Below are positions 36,274-50,700 of a stretch of 64,000 nucleotides of DNA, piece by piece (position 1 is the first letter of the stretch; each line of letters starts with the position of its first letter). Source of the stretch: Gordionus sp. m RMFG-2023. Taxonomy: Eukaryota > Nematomorpha > Gordioida > Chordodea > Parachordodidae. The DNA lies in contig NC_088779.1 of the NCBI RefSeq assembly GCF_954871325.1, positions 25,344,869-25,408,868 of the forward strand, given 5' to 3'. A model generated the notes under the pieces. That model was given only the letters and a program-made list of their open reading frames with translations, ran no database searches and was not told the DNA's origin. Position numbers and translations under genes: made by a program.

Positions 36274-39200
36274 GCACCATTTTCAAAAAATCTTCTATGC
36301 ACCGATATTCATCAAGATTTGTTATTATTGTATTTAAATTTAGATTTAAACGATTGCCCTTACTTGGTGAATGAAAAAGGCAGTTGAACCTGGGTGACAA
36401 TGTTTTGACAAAATAATGTGCGTTTAAAAAATGAAAATCTAGCCAGCTAAATTTTTTAAGTTGTTTTTTCTAAGTCATTTTGCATTGTACTCGAGTAATC
36501 TTGTAAATGATTTATTTCTGGTAAATCAAATAAATATGATTTAATTTTATTCTACTATTTTTATTTTTTCATAAATTGGGATCAAAAGCAGTTTCACTAT
36601 TGAACCAAAAATGTATGCTCTCAAGTAAAATGATTAGCTTATCATCATCTGTTAATTATTTTAATATTGAAATTTCTTGAAGAGGCTACTTTATTTTTAA
36701 ATACTTTAAACATTAAAACTAGTCCACTCCATATGATTGTACAGAATTTTTCTAAGTTCGGGGTATAAATTATCTATGATAATTATTAATCAATGTTCAT
36801 TATTAGAAAAAAATATAAATATTTTTTATTGTGTTGCTAATTTATTATTTCCTTTTTATCTTTTTTTTCCGATTGAACTAAATAACTTTTACTTTTTATG
36901 ATTTCCTAAAATTATTTTTGAAATTGAGAATAATAATTCAATCTAAAAAATAATTTATAAGAAAATAATAAATTAATTATCTTTTTGTTTCTTTATATAA
37001 CAATTACAAAATAGATATTAATTTATTAATAAATTAAAATGAAATCTATCAAATTATTAATCTTCTATATCATAAAAATAAAATTTTTAAACAACAAAAA
37101 ATTATGATTTGGCAAAAATCTACAAAAAAGGACTCTCAAAAATTTATATTGATGAATGGACAAATTAACTCTCCAAAACATGCCATGAATTTTTAAGGAG
37201 ATCTTTTTGTCCCTGAAAATTTGTTTTCGCTTAAAAAGTGCATGAAGGACATTACTGAATGGGATATATATCCAGATATCATTATACTAAGAAAATTATT
37301 TAAAATTTAGCTGAAGATAAACATGATAATAGATAAAAAAAAAATAACATTAATAAAAAATAAATTTACATACTTTTATAAAAATTAAATGGGTAATATT
37401 ACCAAAAAAAAATATAATTTTTCCGGAATTCCCAGGTATTTGTCCTTTGCTTACATCACTAATCTCAGCCCTAATCTCATAAAATTCTCCTCCTTACACT
37501 ACAACCGTCTCAAATAAAGACCTATGCATGGCACTTAACTGTTAAAAGTGTTCACAATCTCATTTGCTAATCAAAATAAAATCTAACACAAATATGAAAT
37601 TTAACTCAAATACTTTCCCCTCATAAACAATAAAATATTCTTAAATAATCCCAATTTAGAACCTCTTAGAATTTCTTAACAAAACATTAGAAAACATTTT
37701 TACCAAGTTCCTTCTTTAATTTTGTCTTTTTTTCAGAATCAGGACTAATTCAAAAATGAACATTAGAATATTTGAAAATTAACGACAACCTTATGCATAA
37801 TCTTTCTAGGCTTATTAATCTTTTTTTATGTTTATTTTTTTTATATTAATACTGTATTTATTCTTTTTCTGATTGGTTAATTTTTTGCTTAATTTTTATT
37901 TAAGATATAAGGGGGTAGGCTGAAGGCAAATTTTTGGGGGTTATCAATTAAATTATTTGACTTGTCAAATATGATTCGGTCATTGGACCGATATTTGACC
38001 GGTCAAATTCAAATAAATGTTTTTTATGACAATATTAAGTTTATTTTGTATATCTATATAATAGTAAATTTTATAAATTTATTGACATTCAATGACTATT
38101 ATTTCGCTCTCCGTGGCAATATTCTGATTCATAATAAATATTATCATTTTTTCAAATATTTTTTTAGCAATTTTTCTTTTGTCGAGATCTTAATCGATTT
38201 CTGTTTTAGGAGGAATATTAACCCAAATCTACTAATTTAGTTAGGATCATGGTCTGGATCAGTAATGGGCATTTCCTGGGAAACTATAATTGAAGAAATT
38301 TTCCTGTTTCATTAAAAAGTAATTTTACAGGTCAATATTGATTTTTTTTCATGTATTATTAGAAATATCTAGACTGATAATATATTATCTAAAAAAGTAT
38401 TATATAATTTTTATTATTTAATTTGTTATCTTCGTTTGAGTGAAAACTATTCCAGATCTCTAAAATACAACATTCATTCGTCTCCAAACAATCAAATCTA
38501 GATGTTCAAACCTTTATCAACTTAATTGTATTTAAAATTATATTAGCTTTAAATTGCTATTTTATTTGAGGTAATGTATAGCACTAAACCTCTTTTGTTA
38601 CTATAAAATAATTATTTCATTCATTATTTCAGCTGATTATGATAGAAGATCTATCGAAAAATATCTTCCAGATTAAAGCTTACTTTCTAAAGGCAATAAT
38701 GACAAGGCTATTCATAAACGATCAATAAAGTTTTTTGTTTTTATAAACAATTTTGATATCATTAAATTATTACAATTTTATATATATATTTTTTTTAACC
38801 CAGATGGTTTTTTTAAAATAACATCTTTTTAATGTCTGTTCTATCATAATCATCATCATCGGGTTTGAGACGTATCCTTTTTACAAAGTATATGTTTTGT
38901 TTTACAGCATGGGATCTTTAAAGTCTTCTATCAAATGCAGCTTTCTTATACATTCATAAGTTGTAGATATTTATACACAATCTTCTCCCAACTTTTGGGT
39001 ATATTTCACTTAAGTTTTTAACATTTTTAGTTATAACTCAATCCTAAACTCACCTCAATTGATATACACTTAATATTAGAATGGCACATATTTGACCATT
39101 ATTTTTTGACCTTTTAATGCTTAATTTCATAATTTTTGGTTTGGATTTAAAGTTGTTTATATTACTAGGTATTAATATATATTTTAATCAACTTGCTAAA

Positions 39201-41560
39201 GATGATTATATTTAGTTGATTACCTTTTCATGTTTACCATTAAATCATTTTGTCAAATATGTTTAAGTGATATCATGCATAGCAGAGATTATATAGTCGA
39301 GCATAAAGTCTAAAAAATTTTAGCTTGGAAGTTTTTGTAAAAATTTCTTGGGCCTAGTCTGCTTAAAGTTTTGTTTTTTTAAGATAAGAATATAACATCA
39401 TTTATAACAACTGTCAGGATGGTTAAACAATGCCATAGCTGTGTTATTAAACATTATTTTGTAGCATTATGCTGTTATATCACTATTTTGGGTTTTATAA
39501 ATGTTGACTTATATTGATATTGACTGCTCAATGATTAAACATAATGTAACTAAAAATATTCCCATTTTGAACTTGCATCCTTTATTTTTTTTAATAAGTA
39601 TGCTTTTATTAATATTAAGTTTAAACATTTTAGATATTTATAAGAATTTTCTTAATTATATTTAAATCACATATTATAAATAGCAAGATTAACATTTTTC
39701 AAAAAGATATAATATAAAAATAATTAATTAATTATTTATTAAAAAATTTAAAAAGTTTTGGAGGAATAAATTTAAAAATTACAAAATGAAAAAAATATAA
39801 AATAATTAAAATAATTCATTTAACATAAAAAATTAATTTATGTCCAAAAAATTGTTTTTACCTCTTTTTTGAAAAATCAGGTTATACATTTTTTGTTTGG
39901 TTAAAAATAGAGCATTCAAATTATTGAAACAATTCAAATAATTATTTTTATCATTAGGCCACATTTAAATATAACCATAAAGTGATAAGAATAAATTTAA
40001 TAATAAAAAATAACAAGTTATTGACATTAACAACATGTCAGTAAATTAAAAAAATATATAAGCATATATTATTTGAAAGAAATATTTAAAAAGCAAGAAG
40101 AAAGATTAAATGAATATACTGATAAGAATGTGCTATATATTACAAAACTTTCTCATACTTTTGTTTGTTAGTAGTAGTTAAATTATTTAAAATAAATAAG
40201 ATAATGTGTATAATTAGGCAAATTTCTCATATTTTTGTGCATTGATAATAGTAAAATTATTAAAAATATTATGATAATAATGTGTATAATTAGATTTTTA
40301 AATATATTAAATTTTTAAAAAAACTAGCTTTGATTCAATTTTGTTTTAAAGTTTAAATAAATTTACATATGATATATACATCTTTATTCCTTAAACCTCT
40401 ATTGTTATGAAATTTGCTCAATAATATTTTATAAAGATAAATTAGGAGAATACCTTGAAATTAATTAAAATAATTTACAATATCAATGATAGAGGATTGT
40501 TTTCATAGAATAGTTTTTTTAAATGAAATTTAAGATTTTATATGAGCAAAATAATTTTCAATATTGATAAAGGATTGTTCTCATATAATATCTTAGTATA
40601 TATGGTAATAATTGCATGAAATATATTTACATCTTTTTTAATTGTTTTTTTTTGATGAAAGATTTTTAAATCTTAAGTTAAGCATATGATAATGGAAACC
40701 TGATATTTTAAACATGGCGTCCAAAAAAATGATGTTTTTGAATACATCGTCCAATTGGGAGTTGAGTCCATGTTAATATAGGTCTATGGTTATAAATGAT
40801 TCCTAAATACAAATTTATGATTATTTTTTCAACCCAAAAATTTATTAAAGGCTGGTCAGCTTTTACAAATTTATTTACTGGTTCAGAGAATATTGTGGGC
40901 AGAGCTGGTTTCTAATTTTTTGAACCATTCTTATTTCGGTATCTAACATAAAACTTTTAGTATGTTTAAAAAATTAACGATATTTCTGTAAATTTGCCAA
41001 AAATAACCTGAAACACAAATCATAATTCATGTCAATATTATTATTGCTTAATTTATTGCCTCTATTTGGCACCAAATTAATTATAAGTGGATTTATTTAT
41101 TAAGTGGCCAACTGGGAGCATATTTGGTGTCTACAATATGTCAATGACATTTGGAAACTAAACCAACAGAGAGTTGTCATTATCACAAAACATAAAAGTC
41201 GTGAAATATCTCTTGGTTAAATATTATTATGTTTGTCCTTATTGTGCTTCAAAGAACTTACTCAACAGAACCATTAGGAAATGAGTTATATGAGCAAAAT
41301 AAGAAGCATGATGTCGACAAGGCATTTCGAAGAGTAGCTTATATCTGATTCGAGTAAACTTGGCAACAAATCTGAAAGCTAGCTTGAAACAATATAAGCG
41401 ACACCATGCATATGCAAGTATATCAACTTCATATGGCTAAAATAAAGATTGGTTTAGAAGAATAATATGAATTTTATAATTTTTTCTTACTAGATTTAAT
41501 ATATAATAATAATAATCATAAAATATTCTAGAAACAGAAATCGTAAACATAATTTGTACC
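36274..41560. other. Intergenic region before the ORP gene
   Basis: No exon I can support. AT-rich throughout. A fragment at ~37905-37965 (GGGGGTAGGC.., TTTTTGGGGGTTATCA) matches the left arm of the MITE at 32248. Upstream exons or the promoter of the ORP gene may lie here but are not visible. Confidence 0.45.
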
Positions 41561-41731
41561 ATGGAAAAAAGGAAAGCTGCCCAACAGTTTCTCAAATTAC
41601 TGGACGACCCATCCGTTCTTATTCTCTCTGATTGGCTCAAAGTCAGGGGTAGTTTGAAAGGATGGACCAAGCTGTTTTGCGTCCTTAAGCCCGGACTCCT
41701 GATTCTTTATACTAGTGATAAGACTGAAAAG
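41561..41731 (+). CDS. OSBPL8: ORP5/8 exon 1
   Basis: 57 codons from ATG to GAAAAG|gttagc, phase 0. Encodes the PH-domain start, LSDWLKVRGSLKGW and LFCVLKPGLLILY. The frame stays open back to the acceptor-like ctag at 41528-41531, so an upstream coding exon cannot be excluded. Confidence 0.9.
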
Positions 41732-44700
41732 GTTAGCGAATTATCTTTTTATTTTTTTTGTTCCTAAACCTACATCCTAGTAAGCGATCAAAATTGCGAA
41801 TTTTATTCTCATGTAAAAGTATAGCAAACAGCAAAGTTAAAATAATCACGCGATATTATTTCGCAAAAAAGCATCCATTTTCCATTGGAAAAAAAATGTT
41901 AGGTACGAATAAAAAGAATGACGCAACTTTGCTTGTTAGGATGAGGACGACAACGTTTCTTAAGATTATATTTTATCGCGCTTATTTTTTTTTAAAAAAA
42001 AAATTAGATAATAGGTATAATTTTAAATTTATTATTACAGTTATACTAAACTATTTAATTGCTATCCAGAGAGTACTTCCAGATGTATAATAATTTGGAA
42101 TTATAAAACAAAAAATACTTAATGTAAGGGATAAGAAAATGTCAAAAAATCTTATTTTTGCAAAAAAAAAATTAAACCTAATCTCAAAAATGATTTTGCC
42201 ATTCAAATCTAGTGTTGCTAAACGGATCGATTTTTAATAAACGATTAGCCCAATATTTTAGGCAAAAAAATATTACGCATTCATAGTTAGCAGAAAAGTT
42301 TAGACATGTATTAACGAAATCTCGAGGCCTAAAATGTATTATTACTTTGGATAAAAATTTTAATTTTGAAATTTGCTAAATCGATACGTTTAACAACTAG
42401 TTAAAATCCATATGTATTATTGAAATATGTTGGGTGGTAGCTACGAATCGGCTAATTAGGTCCAGTCTACAAGAGCGCACGTAAGAAAATTCGCTAAGAA
42501 TTGATGGCAAGAGTTGATAATATTTATTGTGCTTCTTCATTGAGCCATATATATCGACAATGAAAAGAAAAGCTCAAAATTTAGTAGATTTTGTAAAACG
42601 TTTTTTTTTGAAAAAAAAGATCTGCTAAAATTTGGCGAAAACCGCCGAAAATCAGAATTCGAAATACACTTCAAAGATAGAAAAAAAAATTCGGATAATT
42701 TTTTTAAGGTAGCTCTAACGTGATTTTTTGACAAAATTAAAAAACCTTAAAATTCCAATTCATTTTTAATTTGTAAGGTAAATATTTTGTGATGTGATTT
42801 TTTATGCACAAGAAAATTGATCATGTTACAAGAAAAAAATTTGAATTTTGTGATTCAAAGATTTTTTTTATTTTGTTCAAACTGCCAAAAATGAAGCATT
42901 TTTTTAAAAATATATATATTTACTATGCATCACAAATCTTCGCGAATTCGTAACTACGATTTTAGGTTTATATGAAAATAAATTTTAGATCCTCCCCCCC
43001 CCCCTACTAGTGGTATAGTTAAACGGGTAGATTTAGTCGTTTTTAAATTAAGAATTTAGCCAAAATAATATTACCCTATGTCCAAGCATTTCTGCTATCT
43101 ATAGCACGATCTCCAGGCTCGCGTAATATATTTTTTGGCTAAAATATTAGGCTACCTAATTTTGTTTTTTGTTTAATTTTTGAAAGTAAAAAAAATTCCA
43201 TAGCAAAATAAGAATTTATTCATTGTTTTTTTTCCTAATGATGCTTGTTTAAATTAATTTATAATCACGAAAAGTGGTAAATTTTAAATTACACGTAATT
43301 TTTGAATCAAAATTTTAGATTTTTTTAAAAAGTTCTAATAATTATATTTTACACTTTTAATTTTTTTTAAAAAAGAAGAAATTTGTTTAAATTTAAAAAT
43401 TAAAATCAATATTTTTTTTAAAAAAATGGGCAAAGGGAAAATATAAAAAATAAATTAAAAACGGTATGTATTTGTAGCTCGTATATGAAAAATAATTGGA
43501 AAAAAAATTTTTTTTAAAGAAAAAACAGACTTTATTAGGATACGAAGCGTAAACTTTTGATTGAGACCGTAAAATTAGATTAAATAATTATCAATAAAAA
43601 AGGAAGATAAAATTAAAAGATAATAAATTGGTAAATTATAATGGAAAATACGATATATATTATAGTGAGTGTCATAACCAGGCCAAAAGGGGATGTAAGA
43701 TGAATATAACCCCTATATATTACTGCCCTTAAGGAAATAACATCATGCCAGAACTTTGTTTGTGATAGGATTCGCATCAAAAACAAGAAATCTATTCCTG
43801 AAACGCAAAATAAGAGGGATTTTGCATAATTTAAAAAATATAGTTTTTCTAAATAGTAAAACATGTTTTTGATTTGCCTAATCCCCCCTCCCCCCTCTAA
43901 ATCTTGTTACCAAAAATTTGATGCTGCCTAATGGCATTAATACTAACATAGACTGACGATTCATTTATTAAAAGGAATTAAAAAGTGTACATATATTGAG
44001 TTCCGACATGGAAAGCCATTTAGACGAAATATTATTAAGGGGCACTTTAAACAAAATACTCTTTAATGGCATCTACTACAACCAACGGCACACTTACAGC
44101 TGACCTTTAAATGTATGTTACGCTGATATTATCGTCATAGGTGCTGCCACTTGTAAATTTAACAAGATTACATATCGAATCTTATATATCCGAATTAGAG
44201 GTATAAAATGGGCAGACCATCCCACTTCCGCCAAATATTTGAAAATTACTCTTCATTAATTTTTTTTACTTTTAACTTCTGAGGTATAAATTAATTTCTT
44301 AATAAACTTAGGCCCTTCCTGCTCATTTTCTTATAATTTCAAGATAACCCGCTCCCTCCTGGTTTTAATTATATATTTAACCCGCCCGCCAAATTTTTAA
44401 TTTTTATTAGAAACGTGCCCGTTACTGACCCCTAGTCTAAATCCCCGGCCTTAATCCAAAGAGATACGAATACATAATCAATTGTTATGATAAGCCTTAC
44501 CTTTTAAAAAATATTTTTTTTTGTAGTACGGGAAATGGGTTGGAACCATATTGCTATCCTGTTGCCGACTGATCGAAAGAACTTCAAAAAAGATCGGATT
44601 TTGTTTCAAAATTTTTAATCCTCTCGGAGAATCTATTTGGACTTCCAAGGTAAATAAAAATTTCTTTTATGCTTCATTTTATAAGGGTAAAACGGGCCTA

Positions 44701-47700
44701 TTTATCATTTAAATGGCAAATTATTTTTTTATAAAAAGTGCCATTTAACACCCGTTGAATCAAAACACGGGTTATGCGTTGAAAAAACCTTTATACGCGT
44801 GTTGTTTATATCCTAGTGTTCATTTAGACGTGAACGAAAAAAAAGGAGCATACTTTTATGATTGCACTGTGTTTTAAATTCTTTAACTTCTTTTCTCCTT
44901 TTAAATATTTAACACAAGTTCGAGACACTATAATAATATTTATTTTTGGTTTATTAACACTAAATGAAGTAAGAATATATATAATTTAAGCAATATAAAA
45001 TATAAAAATAATTATTTTTAACCTTTTTTTTTGGTTTTTATTTCCTAATCGCGAAAAAATAATTCTTTTAAAATAATATTTATAATACTATTAATAATCC
45101 TTTTTTTTTCTAAAAAAAAAGAAAATTCACAATAATAAAAATAATATGACTTCAATAAAAATAATATATTAATAAAAATGTAATAATTAATCGAAATTAT
45201 AATATACCGCAGCCTTAGCAAATTAGCATCCCTTTATTCATAAACTAATGAGTTCATACCACTGCGATAAGCAAAGGAATAATCTGAAAATTATACATCC
45301 CACTTAAATCGCTTATGTAGAACTTTCCATGGAACTTTATAGGGGCAACACTAGCGAGCAACATCAAGTTTGGAAGACACGAGCCATAGCTTCAGAAATA
45401 ATAAAGACTTTCAATTAATGTTTATTCTTTGTTGGAAGATTTTTATTAACTGATGATCAATTTGATGGTTAACTTCCATCTAAGTGGAATGTACGGTGAA
45501 AAATATGGCCAAGAATCGCATTTACTGCTGCTATGCTAAAACTGTTAGGTTTGACAATCTTGAGATGTGCCATAATTTCATTAATGATAGCAACTTACCA
45601 AATAGGATACAGGTCATCTCAAGATGTTGTCTGCCCAGATGCATTTATCTTCACACAGTTGATGGTATTGGGGAAAAAAGATATGGGGTGAGTAAGCCTC
45701 TCAGTTTCCGTTTTCAGCTCATATCTGCCTATAGAATATTAGTGGAACTTTCATAGGGGGGTATGTCAACGTTTCATGCTAAATAGCCGATTCTCCAGAG
45801 GAGTCTCCCTCCGCTATGAGAGGTATTGTATCTTGCATATGCACAAACTTGGAGGCACTTAGTTATTGGATTATTTCCTCTGTAGCTGTTTGGTGTGTCT
45901 TGATACATACTAGTTAAAGACTTAACAGCAGTTATCATTCTGGCTCTATGAGCATCGAACCAGTTGAGGTATTCCTTGCCGCCCTCAGCATCGCAACAGA
46001 TTTATTGTAGGGGTTGAAGTATGAGCTGATATTCCTAAGACTGGTATGAGCCCACCTGGCCAGCAATGTATCTGGAACATGGGCAATAATGTTGCAAATT
46101 TAGCAACCTCTTTCTCCCACATAGTTAACTTTGAAAATTAAATATATATACTCGTGATGGATGCTTATTTAAAATGGAATACGAAGGGGTTAAGGGTGGT
46201 TAACGACTCAAGTGGTAGTCAAAACTTTGAAAATTAAACAATCGAATTTTTAATATACTACAGAACAAACCTAAATAAGCAAAATATATATATTCTATAA
46301 TTCAAATATGAAATGTTAATTTTGCTAAATAATGACTCAACATAAAATTAAATATATAACTAGGATACCTAGTCATTACGCGCCATAAAAAAAATAGATT
46401 TGTCCCCCAAAACATATGAATGAAGACAAATATATCACAAACTAATCCCTTGTACGATCAATCTTGGAAGTCGAATAAAATTAGCGCCATAGATGGGAAA
46501 AAATTGATGATATTCTTGAAAAGAATGTTTAAGCATTTGTAGGAAAAAAAAATTAAAATATAGCGATTTCCAAATCTGGTATGGTCCAGATGAAAATTTA
46601 TAAAATCAATACCCGACCCGACCGAGTTAAAGAATTTGTTTAATAACCGATCCAAGTTCGGATCGGATCGCTCGTGCAGCTTCTCAATGTCAGAGACCTG
46701 TAGACAGAACCCGGCCCGAAACACGTCCCGGATTAAAATGGTATAATTTTAAAATCCGGATCCAGCTGACTTACAAAAAACTCTCGCCGGACCGATTTTA
46801 AAAATTAATGAAATTAAATTTATATCAATTAATAAGTTGGAAAATCATATAATCTACCGTTTTAGCATTCATCTACTGCTCATACAAAATACAACCATAA
46901 TTATTTAAAACAACCAGTCATACCGCCAAATGTTCACATTTTAAAAAAAAATATTAAAAGTCTTTGATTGATACAATTATATATGATTGATAAGCGACAC
47001 TACACATCGCCATCGATATCTAAATTAATCAAAAATGGGAAATAATTTTAAATTTTTTACGATTTTTAAAATTTTCCTTCTTTAATTTTTTTTATATTTT
47101 TTTTAATCTCCCATTACTGGAATTTATTTTTAAAATATTAATAATGATAATTGGTATTAAAAAAAATATTGATTTTTTTTTGTAAGCTATTAAACTTAAA
47201 CCATTCGATAAAATAAAAATACTAGTCATATATCATCTTGAAATAAATCATGCAAAAATCTTGCTGAAACTCTTTTTTTTGCTCGGTTGACCTTAAAAAT
47301 ACCAAATCACCCGGTAAAATTACTTTTAAAATGTTTAGATTTTACCTGGCATTAAAAATAACAGGATAAAATCATATAAACCCAAAAACAAAAAAAAAAC
47401 CAAGCACTTTTCACTGGTTATAATACATTGATAATAAGTATATGATCCTTTGTAAAAGCCATGGAAATGAATGACAGCTCGCTAGCACTAATTTTAACCA
47501 AATTTCAATTTTTTTTATTGGTTTAAGAAAAAAGGAAGTGTCAGAAATAGGATTGGCAATAATCATTATTTTATTTTATAAAAATCGAAATCTAATTTTA
47601 TTTATAAAAAAAAAATATACCCTGGAAGAAAAATAACTCCTCGTCCAATTTTCCTGGTGGAATATATAAATAAACTTAAATTTAGCAATATTGAATTGAC

Positions 47701-50700
47701 TAAAAAGTATTTTGTCATATAAATACATTACCACAAATATATCCATATTTATAAATTAAAAAAATTTATTATTTATATATAACAAATATATAATTTATAA
47801 TTTTTTTTAAAAAAAATTAAATTTTAATTTTTGATGTTTTGCTTAAATTAAATCTAAACATGTGTTATATAAACTACATCCGAATTAATTATAAGTTAGC
47901 CAAATATTAAATCAATATATTATTAAAATAAGGGCTCAAATAATTATAGATATTTTGTTTTTATAATATTATTGAATTTAAATTTAAAAAATAAGGGTTA
48001 ACCAAGGTCTCGTCGCAATAGCTGGCTATTTTTTTCAAAACGAGAAAATATTAGGTAAAAATGTATAATTCTATAGCGATGGTAATTCATTTCATCACAT
48101 CGGGCAGTCATTATAAATTTTATTTATTATTTGGCTTGTTTTTGAAAAATATCCAGCGATGCCCGCTTACTATGAATGAGGCCTAACACATATTAGTCTT
48201 GTTAAACGCGGAAGAACACAATATTTTAACCAAAATTATTACGCAGATCGGGAGATTTTGTCCATTTGATAGCAGGACATCTATTAACGAAATCTTGAGG
48301 CGTGCGTTATATTATTTTTGGCTAAAATGTTAATTTGAAAAATATCCAGCGATGCCCGCTTACTATGAATGAGACCTAACACATATTAGTCTTGTTAAAC
48401 GGCGGAAAAACACAATATTTTAACCAAAACTTATTACGCAGATCGGGAGATTTTTTCCATTTGATAGCAGGACATCTATTAACGAAATCTTGAGGCGTGC
48501 GTTATATTATTTTTGGCTAAAATGTGATTTGAAATTTGTCAAATCGAGCCTTTTTAACAACACTTAATCATGATTCGAAAAATATATTCATAAAAAATGG
48601 CTCTTTTTAATATTATAACAAAATGAATTATATTATTTTTATCGATTGACCTCTTACACCTTATTAATATATAATTATTTTAAAAGGCAATATTTTTATT
48701 TTTTTGTGACAATTTTTTTTGCCATATTCGATTTAAAAAATGACTAATCTCCCCCCCCCCCACCCGTTGAAATATTTTAGCGGACCTATTTGGCCGTATA
48801 AAAAACCTGGTTTTAGACCTGACTTCAGGTCTTTGACATTTTTTTTTTGAGATTATATAATGTTAATGGTATAATTGATAAAATCTATTTTTTTATATAT
48901 ACTCAATATAATAGTTCGTTATCATTTTATTTTTTTCTTCTATACAATTAATATTCTACATATTTTATTGATTCAATTTTATTATTCCTTTTATTACAAA
49001 TTCCTTAGATAATCAAAATGTTACCATAATAAAATGAGACTAACTTTATAAAATGAAACGTAGTTTTATTTCTTTTTAAAACAAGCAATTATAAATTGTA
49101 TCGTTGGTGTCGCGGTAATTGATTAATTACATTATTATTTTAATATATTTATATATATTGCGCACTTTAAATTTATGTTAACAGGATATAACCCACATTA
49201 AAAATCTGTATTTTTCCACAATAGATATGCACCGCCCCCTTTCCCACTCACTCTTCTTAAGAATATCGTAGAAGAACTGCACATAAATTGGTGTTTCTGC
49301 ATCTGCAAGTCTTCAATCTTTCAGGATCAGTCATCTCATTCTTACATAGGGCGACAAAGCAAACGTCTTTTATTAATTTACAACATTTATTTTTTCATCC
49401 CTAATAAATTAGGAGTTAGGTGTTTTTCGTGGCGTTTAAAATTTATAAACGATATCGCCAAGCGTACAAAATTTATGACACGCGCGAATCTAGCGAGACT
49501 CATTCATTGTAATTCGCTCTCCGTTAATGGATTTGCGTTTCAAATCCATTTCTATAATATATTATATTATTATTTTTGATGTATCCATATCTTATATTAA
49601 ATTTTTGGTGTATATAATCTATAACAACACTATTTGCGATTGGGTGGCGTGGCATATTAAAAATCTATTTATTTTTTATAAAAAAAAATACTCAAAATAT
49701 AAATTTTACGATATCTTTACAGGAAAACGGGAACTTATTATAATTATTTTTAATTAGTATTTAAGTTAAACTTTTTTTAAAAAATAAAAAAATTCTAATT
49801 AAACCGGATTTTAATTATTTCGTTTTTTTTTCCTACGAAAGTAATTTTTATTATTATTTTTTGGTTAAGAAAGCCAAAAATATCTTATAAATAAAATAAT
49901 TTTAAAATCTTTAATATCAATTTATAAATTTATCTTTTATGAATAAATTTAAATTAATTTTTTTTTAAAAATATATATATATTAAATTTAGCTTCCTTCC
50001 CCTCTCAAAAAATCAATAAGTGAGTCGTCCTTATATTCATTATGAATCGGGGAATTAGGTGGATTCAATACAATGCTCACTAGTCTTATTCAAAAACGGA
50101 TAATAATAAATTTTACTCGATTCTTTTAAATCCGAATAAGAATAGTATATTCTACTATTCGTACGAATACCGATATGTTCGAAAGGATCGGATACGAATA
50201 TTTTATTATATTCGAATTTTAATTCTTTTTTTTTTGAATGGGCCTAGTGCTCACGCGCAATATCGTAATAATTTCCCGGCTTCTATTTTGGGCCTCCGGA
50301 ACCTTATATATAAAATTTTGATCTAAGTTTATAACACTTTTTTGAAAAAAAAAACATTTCAATTTCTTAGAGAAATGTTATGCCCAGGCTATTTTTATTA
50401 CTCAGACGATGAATAATAAATTTTTTTTCATTTAAATCGATTTTTTTTTATAGGAAAGTTTTGAATTGGCTATAATAAATAAAAAAAATGCATCCCCATA
50501 GATTCAACATTATGGATACCTTTTTTTTCAAAATTCGTATTTTTAAATATGAATTAATAACTCCACTCTAAAAATTAGTATTTGAAAATAATAATTATTC
50601 AAATTAGTCACCAGGGATCTAGAAGCTTGGAACGTTCTGGAAATAATACGTTTTTATTTTCCTCTTATATTAAAATGTTTTCGTTGGCTATTATATTTTT

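Larger units (their letters stand above)
41732..44526. other. ORP intron 1
   Basis: Two palindromic MITE copies (42212-42398 and ~43007-43160) and AT-rich filler; no exon seen. Confidence 0.55.

Noticed and set aside
36110-36400. Minus-strand open frame of 96 codons
   Set aside because: It overlaps the right arm and terminus of the MITE ending at 36265, so it is transposon and flank sequence.
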